DNA of 64,000 bases. Source: Chitinophaga polysaccharea (GTDB taxonomy: Bacteria > Bacteroidota > Bacteroidia > Chitinophagales > Chitinophagaceae). The stretch spans positions 546,001-610,000 of the forward strand of contig NZ_CABFVU010000002.1 of the NCBI RefSeq assembly GCF_902150045.1, in the 5' to 3' direction. Below, one piece after another: positions 47,855 through 56,356 of this stretch (position 1 is the first letter of the stretch; each line of letters starts with the position of its first letter). The notes under the pieces were generated by a model. It was given only the letters and a program-made list of their open reading frames with translations. It was not told where the DNA came from and did not search any database. The translations under genes and the position numbers were made by a program.

Positions 47855-48682
47855 ATGAAATACCTGCATTGTGATAATTGTGGTCATCCTAACCCGCTTA
47901 CATCTGAATACCTTACTTTTTGTAATACCTGTGGCAAGAAGCTCCCGCATAGCTTTGCCAGCTGGCAAAAGCAGCATCCAATGGCTACATTCCCGGAGTA
48001 CTGCCGGTCAGTTGGCGTCTCCCTGAAAGAAAAAACAAACACAGGCCCGCTGTATTGGATAAAGCACCAGTTGCAAACAGCCAATAAGGGAAAGATCATT
48101 CTTTTCTTTTCCCTTGTTTTTATATTGGTTGCTGTTACAGGTAGCTTGTTTGGGAAAAGGGCTATGTTTACTTTCCTGTATCCTAAAGTATCGCCATCCA
48201 GTTTGTACAGCACCTGGCATACTGCCACCATAGGGCGCCAGGCCCTGGAAATCAGCACGCCCGTAAAGCTGTGGGTACATGATCAGCCGCTGGAAGAAGA
48301 GGACGCAAAAGTGATAGAATATGCGAAAACCTATAGCAATGAAGACGGGGGAGGCATTCGCATTGCTGTAAATATGTTCAGTTATATCAGTAATGTGGCC
48401 AACAGCCTGGAAGAAGCAGTAGCAGCTTCGCATAAAAGTATGCAGCTGAAGGAAACTGCTACAGAAATGGACTGTAAATCTGTACCAGTGCTCATTTCCG
48501 GTATGCAGGGAGTGCTGGAGGAGGGGAATTACCTGTATAAAGGCGGTATCCGCCTGGCATTTTGTAACCTGGTAATGATCAAGGGAAGCAACCGCTGGCA
48601 GATCCAGATCAATTACCGTGAAGACGATCCCGTGGGCCGCCAGGTGGCACAAAGGGTGCTCAAATCCGTGAAAATCAAATAA
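47855..48682 (+). CDS. Zinc-ribbon protein with one membrane segment, unknown
   Basis: The 275-aa protein starts with a zinc ribbon, CDNCGHPNP…FCNTCGKKL (CxxC pairs at residues 6-9 and 23-26). A single membrane helix lies at about residues 81-99 (KIILFFSLVFILVAVTGSLF). The outer part of about 170 residues contains the strand-rich 'GRQALEISTPVKLWVHDQPL' and 'GGIRIAVNMFSY'. This architecture is common in Bacteroidota, with no known function. It stands alone between two terminators or promoters. Confidence 0.75.
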   Translation: MKYLHCDNCGHPNPLTSEYLTFCNTCGKKLPHSFASWQKQHPMATFPEYCRSVGVSLKEKTNTGPLYWIKHQLQTANKGKIILFFSLVFILVAVTGSLFGKRAMFTFLYPKVSPSSLYSTWHTATIGRQALEISTPVKLWVHDQPLEEEDAKVIEYAKTYSNEDGGGIRIAVNMFSYISNVANSLEEAVAASHKSMQLKETATEMDCKSVPVLISGMQGVLEEGNYLYKGGIRLAFCNLVMIKGSNRWQIQINYREDDPVGRQVAQRVLKSVKIK

Positions 48683-48729
48683 CATTTCCTTTCTGGTAAA
48701 AAAAATCTGTATTTAACTGTTGCATTTCA

Positions 48730-48737
48730 TACCTTTG
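48730..48737 (+). promoter_or_regulatory. Promoter -7 box of carA
   Basis: TACCTTTG matches the consensus; the -33 region (TCTG) is weak. The predicted start is near 48742, directly at GGTTTTTTAT. A T run at the start site is also found at pyrimidine genes regulated by UTP-dependent slippage in E. coli. Confidence 0.55.
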
Positions 48738-48753
48738 CACGGTTTTTTATCCG

Positions 48754-48792
48754 AACCTTCAGGGCATTTTGTACCCTTGAAGGTTTTTTTTA
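48754..48792 (+). terminator. Terminator hairpin in the carA leader (possible attenuator)
   Basis: AACCTTCAGGG (48754-48764) pairs with CCCTTGAAGGTT (48774-48785), with one bulged base, and is followed by a run of T residues to 48791. It lies between the promoter and the carA ATG, so every transcript must pass it. This suggests attenuation control of carbamoyl-phosphate synthesis. Confidence 0.7.
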
Positions 48793-48819
48793 AAATATAA
48801 AACAAGACAGATACCAGAA

Positions 48820-49932
48820 ATGCCTCAGACAAGAACCATCCAACCTGCCATACTGCTGTTAGAAGACGGTACGGTTTTTCAGGGAAAAGCTTTTGGAAAA
48901 ATTGGCACAGCCGCCGGTGAATTAGCTTTCAATACCGGTATGACGGGTTACCAGGAAGTGTTTACGGACCCTTCTTATAAAGGACAGGTACTTATAATGA
49001 ACAACTGCTACATCGGGAACTACGGCACCAAGAAGGATGACGTAGAGAGCAGCAGTGTAAAGATCAACGGTTTGATCGCTAAGAATATCGCGCACAACTA
49101 TTCCAGGAAAATGGCCGATGGGTCACTGGAAACGTTCCTGACCGATAATGACCTGGTAGCCATTTATGATGTAGATACCCGTGCGCTCGTTTCCCACATT
49201 CGCAGCAAGGGTGCTATGAATTGCATTATTTCTTCCTCCATCCTGGATATTGATCAGCTGAAAGCGGAGCTGGCAAAGGTTCCTTCCATGGAAGGACTTG
49301 CCCTCTGTAAAGACGTGACCACCCCGGAAGCTTACAATGTGGGTGATCCGGCTGCAGAGATCCGTATTGCTGTACTCGATAACGGAGTGAAAAGAAATAT
49401 GCTGAAATGCCTGTCTGAAAAGGGCGCCTACCTGCAGGTATTCCCAACGGACACAACTTTTGAAGTTTGCGAGAAATTTAAGCCACATGCTTACTTTATC
49501 TCTAACGGCCCCGGCGATCCAGCTCCGCTGACTTATGCCGTTGATACTGTAAAGAAGATCCTGGCTGCAGAAAGACCAATGTTTGGTATCTGCCTCGGGC
49601 ATCAGCTGCTGGCACTCGCCAATGATATACCTACTTACAAAATGCACCACGGGCACCGCGGTTTAAACCACCCGGTAAAGAACCTGAAAACAGGTCTGTG
49701 TGAGATCACTACCCAGAACCATGGTTTTGCAGTAGATGCAAAAGCGGTTGCAGCCAGCGAGAACGTGGAAGTAACCCATGTAAACCTGAATGATCACTCC
49801 GTAGAAGGAATCCGTATCAAGAATAAACCTGCGTTCAGCGTACAGTATCACCCGGAATCAACCCCCGGGCCTTTCGATAGCCGCTACCTGTTCGATGATT
49901 TCTTTGAGATGATCAAAGCGAATAAAGCTTAA
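48820..49932 (+). CDS. carA: Carbamoyl-phosphate synthase small (glutaminase) subunit
   Basis: CarA takes the amide nitrogen from glutamine for carbamoyl phosphate, used in arginine and pyrimidine synthesis. The 370-aa protein has the N-terminal domain 'LLLEDGTVFQGKAFGKIGTAAGELAFNTGMTGYQEVFTDPSYKGQ' and the class I amidotransferase domain with the nucleophile in FGICLGHQLLALA and the histidine/glutamate pair in 'YHPESTPGP'. carB is not next to it; the following 670 bp contain no large gene. Confidence 0.95.
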   Translation: MPQTRTIQPAILLLEDGTVFQGKAFGKIGTAAGELAFNTGMTGYQEVFTDPSYKGQVLIMNNCYIGNYGTKKDDVESSSVKINGLIAKNIAHNYSRKMADGSLETFLTDNDLVAIYDVDTRALVSHIRSKGAMNCIISSSILDIDQLKAELAKVPSMEGLALCKDVTTPEAYNVGDPAAEIRIAVLDNGVKRNMLKCLSEKGAYLQVFPTDTTFEVCEKFKPHAYFISNGPGDPAPLTYAVDTVKKILAAERPMFGICLGHQLLALANDIPTYKMHHGHRGLNHPVKNLKTGLCEITTQNHGFAVDAKAVAASENVEVTHVNLNDHSVEGIRIKNKPAFSVQYHPESTPGPFDSRYLFDDFFEMIKANKA

Positions 49933-49976
49933 CATACCGGCCTGAAAAGGCCGCAATATATTTGCTTAAATGAAAG

Positions 49977-50029
49977 ACGGTCCCGAGGAATCGGGACCGT
50001 TTGCATTTTAAAATTCCACGTTATGAAAA
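49977..50029 (+). repeat. Hairpin element, copy 1 (also carA terminator)
   Basis: ACGGTCCCGA and TCGGGACCGT form a perfect 10-bp stem with a GGAA loop, followed by TTGCATTTT and AAATTCCACGTTATGAAAA. The tail recurs in copy 2 with a different but equally paired stem. Confidence 0.65.
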
Positions 50030-50106
50030 CAAACGGATATTACCATCGCCAAAGCGCTGGTAACCCGCCCGTTTTATTACATAACAATATTATAGAAAAA
50101 AGGTAA
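50023..50106 (+). CDS. Possible 27-aa peptide after copy 1 of the hairpin element
   Basis: The ATG in the conserved CACGTTATGAAAA tail opens a 27-codon frame (MKTNGYYHRQSAGNPPVLLH and seven more residues). In copy 2 the same ATG is followed by a stop after two codons, so the peptide is not conserved between copies. Coding status is doubtful. Confidence 0.2.
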   Translation: MKTNGYYHRQSAGNPPVLLHNNIIEKR

Positions 50107-50186
50107 ACGCGAAAGGGAATATTTTAAGAATATTTATAAATACAACTGATTTTTCAATGTTGAACAGGGGGATAAGGCAAAAAAAT

Positions 50187-50237
50187 ACGGCTCTGTGATC
50201 AGAGCCGTTTGCCTTTATAAATTCCACGTTATGAAAA
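50187..50237 (+). repeat. Hairpin element, copy 2
   Basis: ACGGCTCTG (50187-50195) and CAGAGCCGT (50200-50208) pair perfectly, followed by TTGCCTTTATAAATTCCACG and TTATGAAAA. Compared with copy 1 the inner stem bases differ in a paired manner while the tail is the same. Confidence 0.6.
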
Positions 50238-50608
50238 ACTGATACAAAAATACGATATTTTGCTAAAACGTTTTAGTTAATCTTTGAGTTTTACAGAAGA
50301 CTGATAAATCTTCTTGCTTTTATAATTCAAAGGTCGGACCAAATAAACGTTATAAGAAATAATGCAGGTTAAATTTTTCTTAAACAAGTTTAGATTTTGC
50401 GATCTATCGTATCTGTAAATATTTTTATAATTAAATAATTTTTGTCGTTGTTGTTATTTCTACATCAAATATACGAAACAAAATATCAAAAATCCAAGTA
50501 GTGAGTGTTAAATAATTGCTTTTTTCTTCAAAAAAACATATATAGAATTTATTATAATGTATTTAGGGACTTACTGCCCGGATTTTATCTTTAATTATTT
50601 GAGCAAAA
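50238..50608. other. Gene-free AT-rich stretch with a third hairpin element
   Basis: The 371 bp contain a shortened third copy of the element at 50295-50328 (AGAAGA…TCTTCT, then TGCTTTTATAATTC). Beyond that I see only AT-rich sequence up to the end of the aminotransferase gene. Confidence 0.5.
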
Positions 50609-51808
50609 TTATTTGGAAATTCTACCCGGATATATTTCCAAAGCTTTTTCCAGGCAGACCATTGCGTGACGAATGTCTGTTGTATTTAATACATAAGCCA
50701 GCCGCACTTCATTCTTCCCTGATCCTGGCGTAGCATAAAAGCCGGTTGCCGGCGACATCATCACCGTTTGCCCTTCATATGAGAAAGATTCCAGTATCCA
50801 TTGGCAGAATTTATCTGAATCGTCAATTGGCAGCCTGGCCATGGCATAGAAAGCACCACCCGGATTAGGACAAAATACCCCGGGGATCTCATTCAGCATT
50901 TTTACCAGGATGTCGCGGCGGCTAAGATATTCCGCCTTAATACCATCAAAATAATCGGTTGGCAGATCCACTGCAGCTTCGCCGGCTATTTGCGCAAAAG
51001 TAGGAGGGCTCAGGCGGGCCTGGGCAAATTTCATTACGGCATCCAGTACCGGTTGGTTTTTGGTAACAAAGGCCCCAATGCGGCCTCCGCATGCACTGTA
51101 TCTTTTAGAAATGGTATCCAACAGGATCACATTGTTTTCCATACCCTCCAGGTTCATCGCCGAAAAATGTTCTCCTGTATAGCAAAACTCCCGGTAAGCC
51201 TCGTCGGAGAAGAGGAACAGGTTGTATTTCAGGCAAAGCTGTTTCAATACTTCCAGTTCTTCCCGGCTGTAAAGATAACCGGTGGGGTTATTGGGATTAC
51301 AGATCATGATAGCTTTGGTACGTGAGGTAATGGCCTTTTCAAAATCAGCCATCGCCGGTAATGCAAAGCCGGTTTCAATACTGGAAGTAATGGTTTTGAT
51401 CTTTATTTCCGCTTCTACGGCAAAACCATTATAGTTGGCGTAAAAAGGTTCCGGAACAATCACCTCGTCGCCCGGATCCAGGCAGGCCATAAAGGCAAAT
51501 ATGATGGCTTCCGAACCACCGGTGGTAACAATGATCTGGTTATGGTTCACCGCAATATCAAAACGGCTGTAATAAGTAACCAGCTTACGGCGGTAACTCT
51601 CAAAACCTGCACTGTGACTGTATTCCAGGATCTTGAATTCGGAATGGCGTACCGCATCCAGTACGGGTTTAGGGGTTTCGATGTCTGGTTGGCCGATGTT
51701 CAGGTGGTATACTTTTACCCCTTTTTTCTTGGCTGCTTCAGCGAATGGTACAAGCTTTCTGATGGGAGAAGGCGGCATTTGCTCACCTCTCTGGCTAATG
51801 GTAGGCAT
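50609..51808 (-). CDS. PLP-dependent aminotransferase, class I/II
   Basis: The 399-aa protein has fold-type I aminotransferase motifs: 'HLNIGQPDIETPKPVL', 'VTTGGSEAIIFAFMACLDPGDEVIVPEPFYANY', 'CNPNNPTGYLYSREELEVL', 'FLFSDEAYREFCY', the catalytic lysine region 'LLDTISKRYSACGGRIG' and 'GGAFYAMARLP'. It resembles aspartate or aromatic aminotransferases of the Igamma subgroup; the exact substrate cannot be read off. It starts close to the divergently placed end of the DUF1573 transcript and appears monocistronic. Confidence 0.88.
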   Translation of the reverse strand: MPTISQRGEQMPPSPIRKLVPFAEAAKKKGVKVYHLNIGQPDIETPKPVLDAVRHSEFKILEYSHSAGFESYRRKLVTYYSRFDIAVNHNQIIVTTGGSEAIIFAFMACLDPGDEVIVPEPFYANYNGFAVEAEIKIKTITSSIETGFALPAMADFEKAITSRTKAIMICNPNNPTGYLYSREELEVLKQLCLKYNLFLFSDEAYREFCYTGEHFSAMNLEGMENNVILLDTISKRYSACGGRIGAFVTKNQPVLDAVMKFAQARLSPPTFAQIAGEAAVDLPTDYFDGIKAEYLSRRDILVKMLNEIPGVFCPNPGGAFYAMARLPIDDSDKFCQWILESFSYEGQTVMMSPATGFYATPGSGKNEVRLAYVLNTTDIRHAMVCLEKALEIYPGRISK

Positions 51809-51861
51809 AAAATTGTTTTGATCTTTTGCTGTGCAAAGATAGGGGATACGATGGGCAACAA

Positions 51862-51890
51862 AAAAACCTTACAGGATTAAGCTGTAAGGT
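51862..51890 (-). terminator. Terminator of the DUF1573 gene
   Basis: On the minus strand ACCTTACAG pairs with CTGTAAGGT around a 7-nt loop, followed by TTTTTTG. It lies 25 bp after the stop. Confidence 0.85.
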
Positions 51891-51914
51891 CTTAGTATGT
51901 TTAAAGTGTGGTAA

Positions 51915-52325
51915 TTATTTATTGTTGGAACCAACTGTACCTGTCAGGTGCAGTTCTTTGTCCTGATCCACGCCTCTGAACTTTACCCAGATGGTTTTAT
52001 TCTGTTGACCTAAACCATTTGCACTGTAACTCGCGGTTACTTTTCCTTTTTTACCAGGTAAAATAGGTTCCTGTGTCCATTTTGGAGTAGTGCAACCACA
52101 ACTGGCGCGGGCTGCTTCAATCAGCACCGGTTCTTTGGAAATGTTAGTGAATTCAAAATCAACGGTAACTGGCTTGTTTAACTCAGTTTTACCAAAATCA
52201 ACCGTTTCTTTGGCAAATTTTACTTTGGTATCTGCTGGATTCTGTGTAGTAGCGGTTTGAGCCCACAAGGCAGTAGTCAGCAGCATGCTCGCAAACAGGG
52301 ATAAGATAAATTTTTTCATTTTCAT
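51915..52325 (-). CDS. DUF1573 periplasmic or surface protein
   Basis: The 136-aa protein has a signal peptide (MKMKKFILSLFASMLLTTAL, cleavage after WAQ) and one DUF1573 immunoglobulin-like domain: 'FAKETVDFGKTELNKPVTVDFEFTNISKEPVLIEAARASCGCTTPKW' with the hallmark CGC pair, then 'PILPGKKGKVTASYSANG'. These are common in Bacteroidota; the function is unknown. A second ATG two codons later is an equally good start. Confidence 0.88.
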   Translation of the reverse strand: MKMKKFILSLFASMLLTTALWAQTATTQNPADTKVKFAKETVDFGKTELNKPVTVDFEFTNISKEPVLIEAARASCGCTTPKWTQEPILPGKKGKVTASYSANGLGQQNKTIWVKFRGVDQDKELHLTGTVGSNNK

Positions 52326-52494
52326 ATGATGGTTTTAAAGCGACCGGTAAAAAAATATTAATATCTTTCTTGGTTAGAACAAATTTACAGCCAAAAAGCA
52401 TTATAAACCTTACAATTTATTAAAATCTTATTAAAAAAAATCAGATTGTTTTAAATGAAAGATTTACAGCATTTTTCAACTGTATAATTAACCT

Positions 52495-52502
52495 TACTTT
52501 TG
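52495..52502 (+). promoter_or_regulatory. Promoter -7 box of the E1 gene
   Basis: TACTTTTG matches TAnnTTTG and lies 17 bp before the first ATG. The -33 (TTTTTC near 52472) is a weak match. Confidence 0.6.
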
Positions 52503-52519
52503 TACTTTAACCATGAGGC

Positions 52520-54922
52520 ATGATAGAAAATAACGAACTAGCTATGAATTTAGAAAGCCGGTTGTCATTCGAAGAGTTCCGCAAGGAAGTGCTTAATGAT
52601 TACAGGTTGGCCTGCGAAAGCAGGGAAGTTAGTCTGCTGGCCCGTAAGGAAGTGCTTACAGGTAAAGCAAAGTTTGGCATTTTTGGAGATGGAAAAGAAG
52701 TGGCGCAGATAGCAATGTCAAAATACTTTCAGCCAGGGGACTTCCGTTCCGGTTATTACCGCGACCAAACTGTTGCATTTGCCACTGGTATTGCCACTCC
52801 CGAACAATTCTTCTCGCAGTTATATGCAGATCCTGATCTGAAAAATGATCCATTTTCAGGCGGACGACAGATGAACTCTCATTATGCCACACCTAATCTT
52901 GATCAGGATGGCAACTGGCTTCCTCTGGTCCAAATGAAAAACTCTGCAGCTGATATGGCCCCCACGGCCGCCCAGATGCCCCGCGCACTGGGGCTTGCCT
53001 TTGCCTCTAAAATGTTTCGTGAGGTGGAAGCTTTACATCAATATAAACATCTCTCCAACAACGGTAACGAAATCTGTTTCGCTACTATCGGTGACGCCTC
53101 TACGTCGGAAGGACATTTCTGGGAAACCATGAATGCCGCTGGTGTTTTGCAGGTTCCACTCGCCGTTTTTGTTTGGGATGATGGTTATGGTATTTCCGTA
53201 CCCCGTAAATATCAGACCACCAAAGGATCTATCAGCGCAGCATTGGAAGGCTTCCGTAAAACAGAAGAATCCAACGGCTTTGATATATACAATGTAAAAG
53301 GCTGGGATTATGCCGGCATGTGTGAAGTATTTGAAGCGGCTATCCGGAAGATCCGCGAAACGCATACTCCTGCGCTGTTTCATGTGGAAGAGATCACACA
53401 GCCCCAGGGCCACTCTACCAGCGGCTCGCACGAACGGTATAAAAGCAAGGAACGTCTTGCCTGGGAACGGGAGTTCGACTGTAATGTGAAGATGCGCTCC
53501 TGGATCATCGAAAATGCTTTGTGCGATGAAGAAACCCTGCTGGCCGTTGAAGCAGAAGCAAAAGTAAAAGCACAGGAAGCCCGTAAAGCCGCCTGGGAAA
53601 AATATATTACACCGATCAAAGAACAGGTGCAGTTGTTTGTAACACTGGCTGTACCTGTTGCAGACATTGCAGGCGCAGATGCCAATACGGTGAATACGTA
53701 TATCCGCGATCTTCAGAACAACCGTGAGCCGCTTCGCCGCGATATCCTGAAGGCTGGCGCTATGATCCTGCTGAAACACCGGCACCTGAAATCAGCGCCC
53801 GCTGTGCAGGCATTACAACAATATTATGATGCTTACCTGGCAGCAGAAAAAGAAGTGTATAATACGCTGCTTCACGCAACCGGCGTTAACTCTGCACTGA
53901 ATGTACCGGTAGTACCTGCAGCATATGACGCAAACAGCATTGCCGTAAACGGGTACGAAATACTGAATAGATATTTTGATCAGCTGTTCACCAATAATGA
54001 ACGCGTATTTGCTTTCGGTGAAGACGTGGGAAAAATTGGCGACGTAAACCAGGGCTTTGCAGGATTACAGCAGAAACATGGTAAAACACGTATAGCCGAT
54101 ACCGGTATCCGTGAGTTAACCATCATAGGACAGGGTATAGGGCTGGCATTGCGCGGCCTGCGCCCCATTGCTGAAATCCAGTACCTCGATTACCTGTTGT
54201 ACGGCCTGCAACCACTCAGCGACGATGTGGCTTCCCTGCAGTATCGCACCAAAGGAATTATGTACTGCCCGCTGATAGTACGCACCCGTGGTCATCGCCT
54301 GGAAGGCATCTGGCACAGCGGATCACCAATGGGTATGATCATCAATTCCCTTCGTGGTATGCATGTATGCGTGCCGCGTAACATGGTACAGGCAGCCGGT
54401 ATGTATAACACCCTGCTGCAGGCCAATGAGCCCGCACTGGTAATTGAATCTTTAAACGGTTACCGCCTGAAAGAAAAATTGCCGGCTAACCTGGAAACGT
54501 ATACTGTGCCATTGGGCACCCCGGAAATACTGCACGAAGGAACAGATGTGACCATCGTTACTTACGGCTCAATGACCCGTATCGTGGAAGAAGCAATGGT
54601 AACATTAACAGAAACAGGGATCTCCTGTGAGCTCATTGATGTGCAAACCTTACTGCCTTTCGATATTCATCACAGTATTGTGAAGTCGTTGCAGAAAACA
54701 AACCGGATCCTCTTTGTAGATGAAGATGTGCCTGGAGGCGGTACTGCCTATATGTTCCAGGAAGTAATTGAAAAGCAGGGCGGCTATCGCTGGCTGGACG
54801 TTGCTCCGCGCACTATGAGCGCACAGGCGCACCGGCCGGCATACGGCTCCGACGGGGATTATTTCTCCAAGCCCAATACAGAAGATGTAGTAAAAGTAAT
54901 TATGGAGATGATGCAGGAATAG
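52520..54922 (+). CDS. Fused alpha/beta E1 of the branched-chain 2-oxoacid dehydrogenase
   Basis: The 800-aa protein joins both E1 subunits. Residues about 30-380 are E1 alpha, with the thiamine diphosphate motif 'GDASTSEGHFWETMNAAG' and 'WDDGYGISVPRK'. Residues about 470-800 are E1 beta, with 'VFAFGEDVGKIGDVNQGFAGLQQKHGKTRIADTGIRE', 'LIDVQTLLPFDIHHSIVKSL' and 'VDEDVPGGGTAYMFQEV'. It decarboxylates 2-oxo acids from Val, Leu and Ile and reductively acylates the E2 lipoyl group. Fused E1 is common in Bacteroidota. The ATG at 52544 (MNLESRLSFEEF) is an alternative start. E2 and E3 are not nearby. Confidence 0.9.
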   Translation: MIENNELAMNLESRLSFEEFRKEVLNDYRLACESREVSLLARKEVLTGKAKFGIFGDGKEVAQIAMSKYFQPGDFRSGYYRDQTVAFATGIATPEQFFSQLYADPDLKNDPFSGGRQMNSHYATPNLDQDGNWLPLVQMKNSAADMAPTAAQMPRALGLAFASKMFREVEALHQYKHLSNNGNEICFATIGDASTSEGHFWETMNAAGVLQVPLAVFVWDDGYGISVPRKYQTTKGSISAALEGFRKTEESNGFDIYNVKGWDYAGMCEVFEAAIRKIRETHTPALFHVEEITQPQGHSTSGSHERYKSKERLAWEREFDCNVKMRSWIIENALCDEETLLAVEAEAKVKAQEARKAAWEKYITPIKEQVQLFVTLAVPVADIAGADANTVNTYIRDLQNNREPLRRDILKAGAMILLKHRHLKSAPAVQALQQYYDAYLAAEKEVYNTLLHATGVNSALNVPVVPAAYDANSIAVNGYEILNRYFDQLFTNNERVFAFGEDVGKIGDVNQGFAGLQQKHGKTRIADTGIRELTIIGQGIGLALRGLRPIAEIQYLDYLLYGLQPLSDDVASLQYRTKGIMYCPLIVRTRGHRLEGIWHSGSPMGMIINSLRGMHVCVPRNMVQAAGMYNTLLQANEPALVIESLNGYRLKEKLPANLETYTVPLGTPEILHEGTDVTIVTYGSMTRIVEEAMVTLTETGISCELIDVQTLLPFDIHHSIVKSLQKTNRILFVDEDVPGGGTAYMFQEVIEKQGGYRWLDVAPRTMSAQAHRPAYGSDGDYFSKPNTEDVVKVIMEMMQE

Positions 54923-54944
54923 TTGCATCCTTAAATCATACACA

Positions 54945-54977
54945 AGCCGGTATCCTTAACAGGGACCGGCTTTTCCT
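54945..54977 (+). terminator. Terminator of the E1 gene
   Basis: AGCCGGTATCCT pairs with AGGGACCGGCT (one mismatch), followed by TTTTCCTTT. Confidence 0.8.
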
Positions 54978-54986
54978 TTAATAGGC

Positions 54987-55029
54987 GAAGCCACCATAAC
55001 AGCATTTTATCTGCTGAAATGGTGGCTTC
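54987..55029. terminator. Second large hairpin, possible bidirectional terminator
   Basis: GAAGCCACCAT (54987-54997) and ATGGTGGCTTC (55019-55029) pair perfectly, with an inner CAGCA/TGCTG stem. T-rich bases are found outside on the right (TTAAATT) only. Confidence 0.6.
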
Positions 55030-55151
55030 TTAAATTAGCTGGAGTATCGTGCTATTATGGCGCTGCAAAGGTGACCTGATTTTTTGTATGCGAAAAGAGA
55101 TGCGACCGGAGTTAATGATTATTTCATGTATGATGTATCTTGTTTCATAAA

Positions 55152-56117
55152 ATGAAGACCATGAAAAACATCGTAGTACTGGACGGATATACCCTGAACC
55201 CCGGAGACCTCGACTGGAGCGGGTTACAGGCATTGGGCAATGTAACATTCTACGACCGCACGCCTGAGCACGAAGTAGCGGTAAGGTCAAAGGATGCGCA
55301 TATTATACTGACCAATAAAGCGATTGTAAGCGGGGAAACCATCCGGCAACTGCAGCAGCTGGAGTATATTGGCGTAACTGCTACAGGCTTCAATATAGTG
55401 GATATCCTGGAAGCAAGAAAAAAGAACATCCCGGTAACAAATGTGCCGGCTTACAGCACAACATCTGTAGCCCAGCTGACTTTTGCGCTGATCCTTGAAT
55501 TATGTCACCACACCGGTTTGCATGCGGAGAGCGTAAGGGCAGGGGAGTGGAGCAGCAGCATTGATTTCAGTTACTGGAAAACACCGCTTACAGAGCTGGC
55601 CGGCAGTACACTGGGGATTGTGGGGCTGGGACAGATAGGACAGGCCGTGGCCCGTATCGCGCTGGCATTTGGTATGAAGGTGATTGCCAATCATAAGCAT
55701 CCTGAAAGGGACGCTATGTCAGGTGTTGATTTTGTAGACCTGGCCACCTGTTTCCGGGAGGCGGATATTGTTTCGCTGCATTGCCCGCTGAACCCTGCCA
55801 ACAAAGAGTTTGTAAACGCCGGCTTACTGGGCACCATGAAGAAGAATGCTTTCCTGATAAATACCAGCCGGGGCCTGCTAATCCGGGAGGCCGACCTGGC
55901 CCATGCCCTGGAGAAAGGAATTATTGCCGGCGCCGCACTGGATGTATTGTCCGCAGAACCGCCGCCAGCCGGAAATCCTCTGATCAATGCGCCAAGTACT
56001 ATTATTACCCCGCATATTGCCTGGGCCACACAGGCAGCCCGGAAAAGACTGATGCATACCTCGGTAGAGAACGTTAAAGCCTTCCTCGAAGGAAATCCTA
56101 AAAATATTATCAATTAG
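55152..56117 (+). CDS. D-isomer-specific 2-hydroxyacid dehydrogenase
   Basis: The 321-aa protein (ATG at 55152, MKTMKNIVVLDGYTLNPGDL) has the catalytic-domain motifs 'YIGVTATGFNIVDILEARKKNIPVTNVPAYST', the NAD-binding GIVGLGQIGQAVARIALAFG, the 'NTSRGLLIREADLAHALEKGIIAGAALDVL' segment and 'NAPSTIITPHIAWATQAARKRL' with the catalytic histidine and the Glu of 'SAEPPP'. It reduces 2-oxo acids such as hydroxypyruvate or glyoxylate with NAD(P)H; the substrate is not certain. Confidence 0.9.
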   Translation: MKTMKNIVVLDGYTLNPGDLDWSGLQALGNVTFYDRTPEHEVAVRSKDAHIILTNKAIVSGETIRQLQQLEYIGVTATGFNIVDILEARKKNIPVTNVPAYSTTSVAQLTFALILELCHHTGLHAESVRAGEWSSSIDFSYWKTPLTELAGSTLGIVGLGQIGQAVARIALAFGMKVIANHKHPERDAMSGVDFVDLATCFREADIVSLHCPLNPANKEFVNAGLLGTMKKNAFLINTSRGLLIREADLAHALEKGIIAGAALDVLSAEPPPAGNPLINAPSTIITPHIAWATQAARKRLMHTSVENVKAFLEGNPKNIIN

Positions 56118-56356
56118 GATTACCCGTTAAGCGAATAAACAGGTTATTAGTAAAAAGAGCGTAAACAGAAAATAATGGGCTTTGGGGTATACCGCGTAAC
56201 CGAATGGTTGAAATGAATGATACACTCAGAAGTGAATAGGATGGATGGCCTGCATTATGATTATGTTATTTATTTTTGGATAAAGGTACCAGCTACACTT
56301 ATATATAAGGTACATGTACAACTAAAATCTATTCATTCGCTTAAAACCAACGTTAC
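56118..56356 (+). promoter_or_regulatory. Upstream region of the response regulator
   Basis: The 239-bp gap has a -7 box TATTTTTG at 56271-56278 with a leader of about 75 nt. The leader contains GGTACC and GTACATGTAC, a small palindrome (56311-56320). No gene is seen. Confidence 0.45.
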
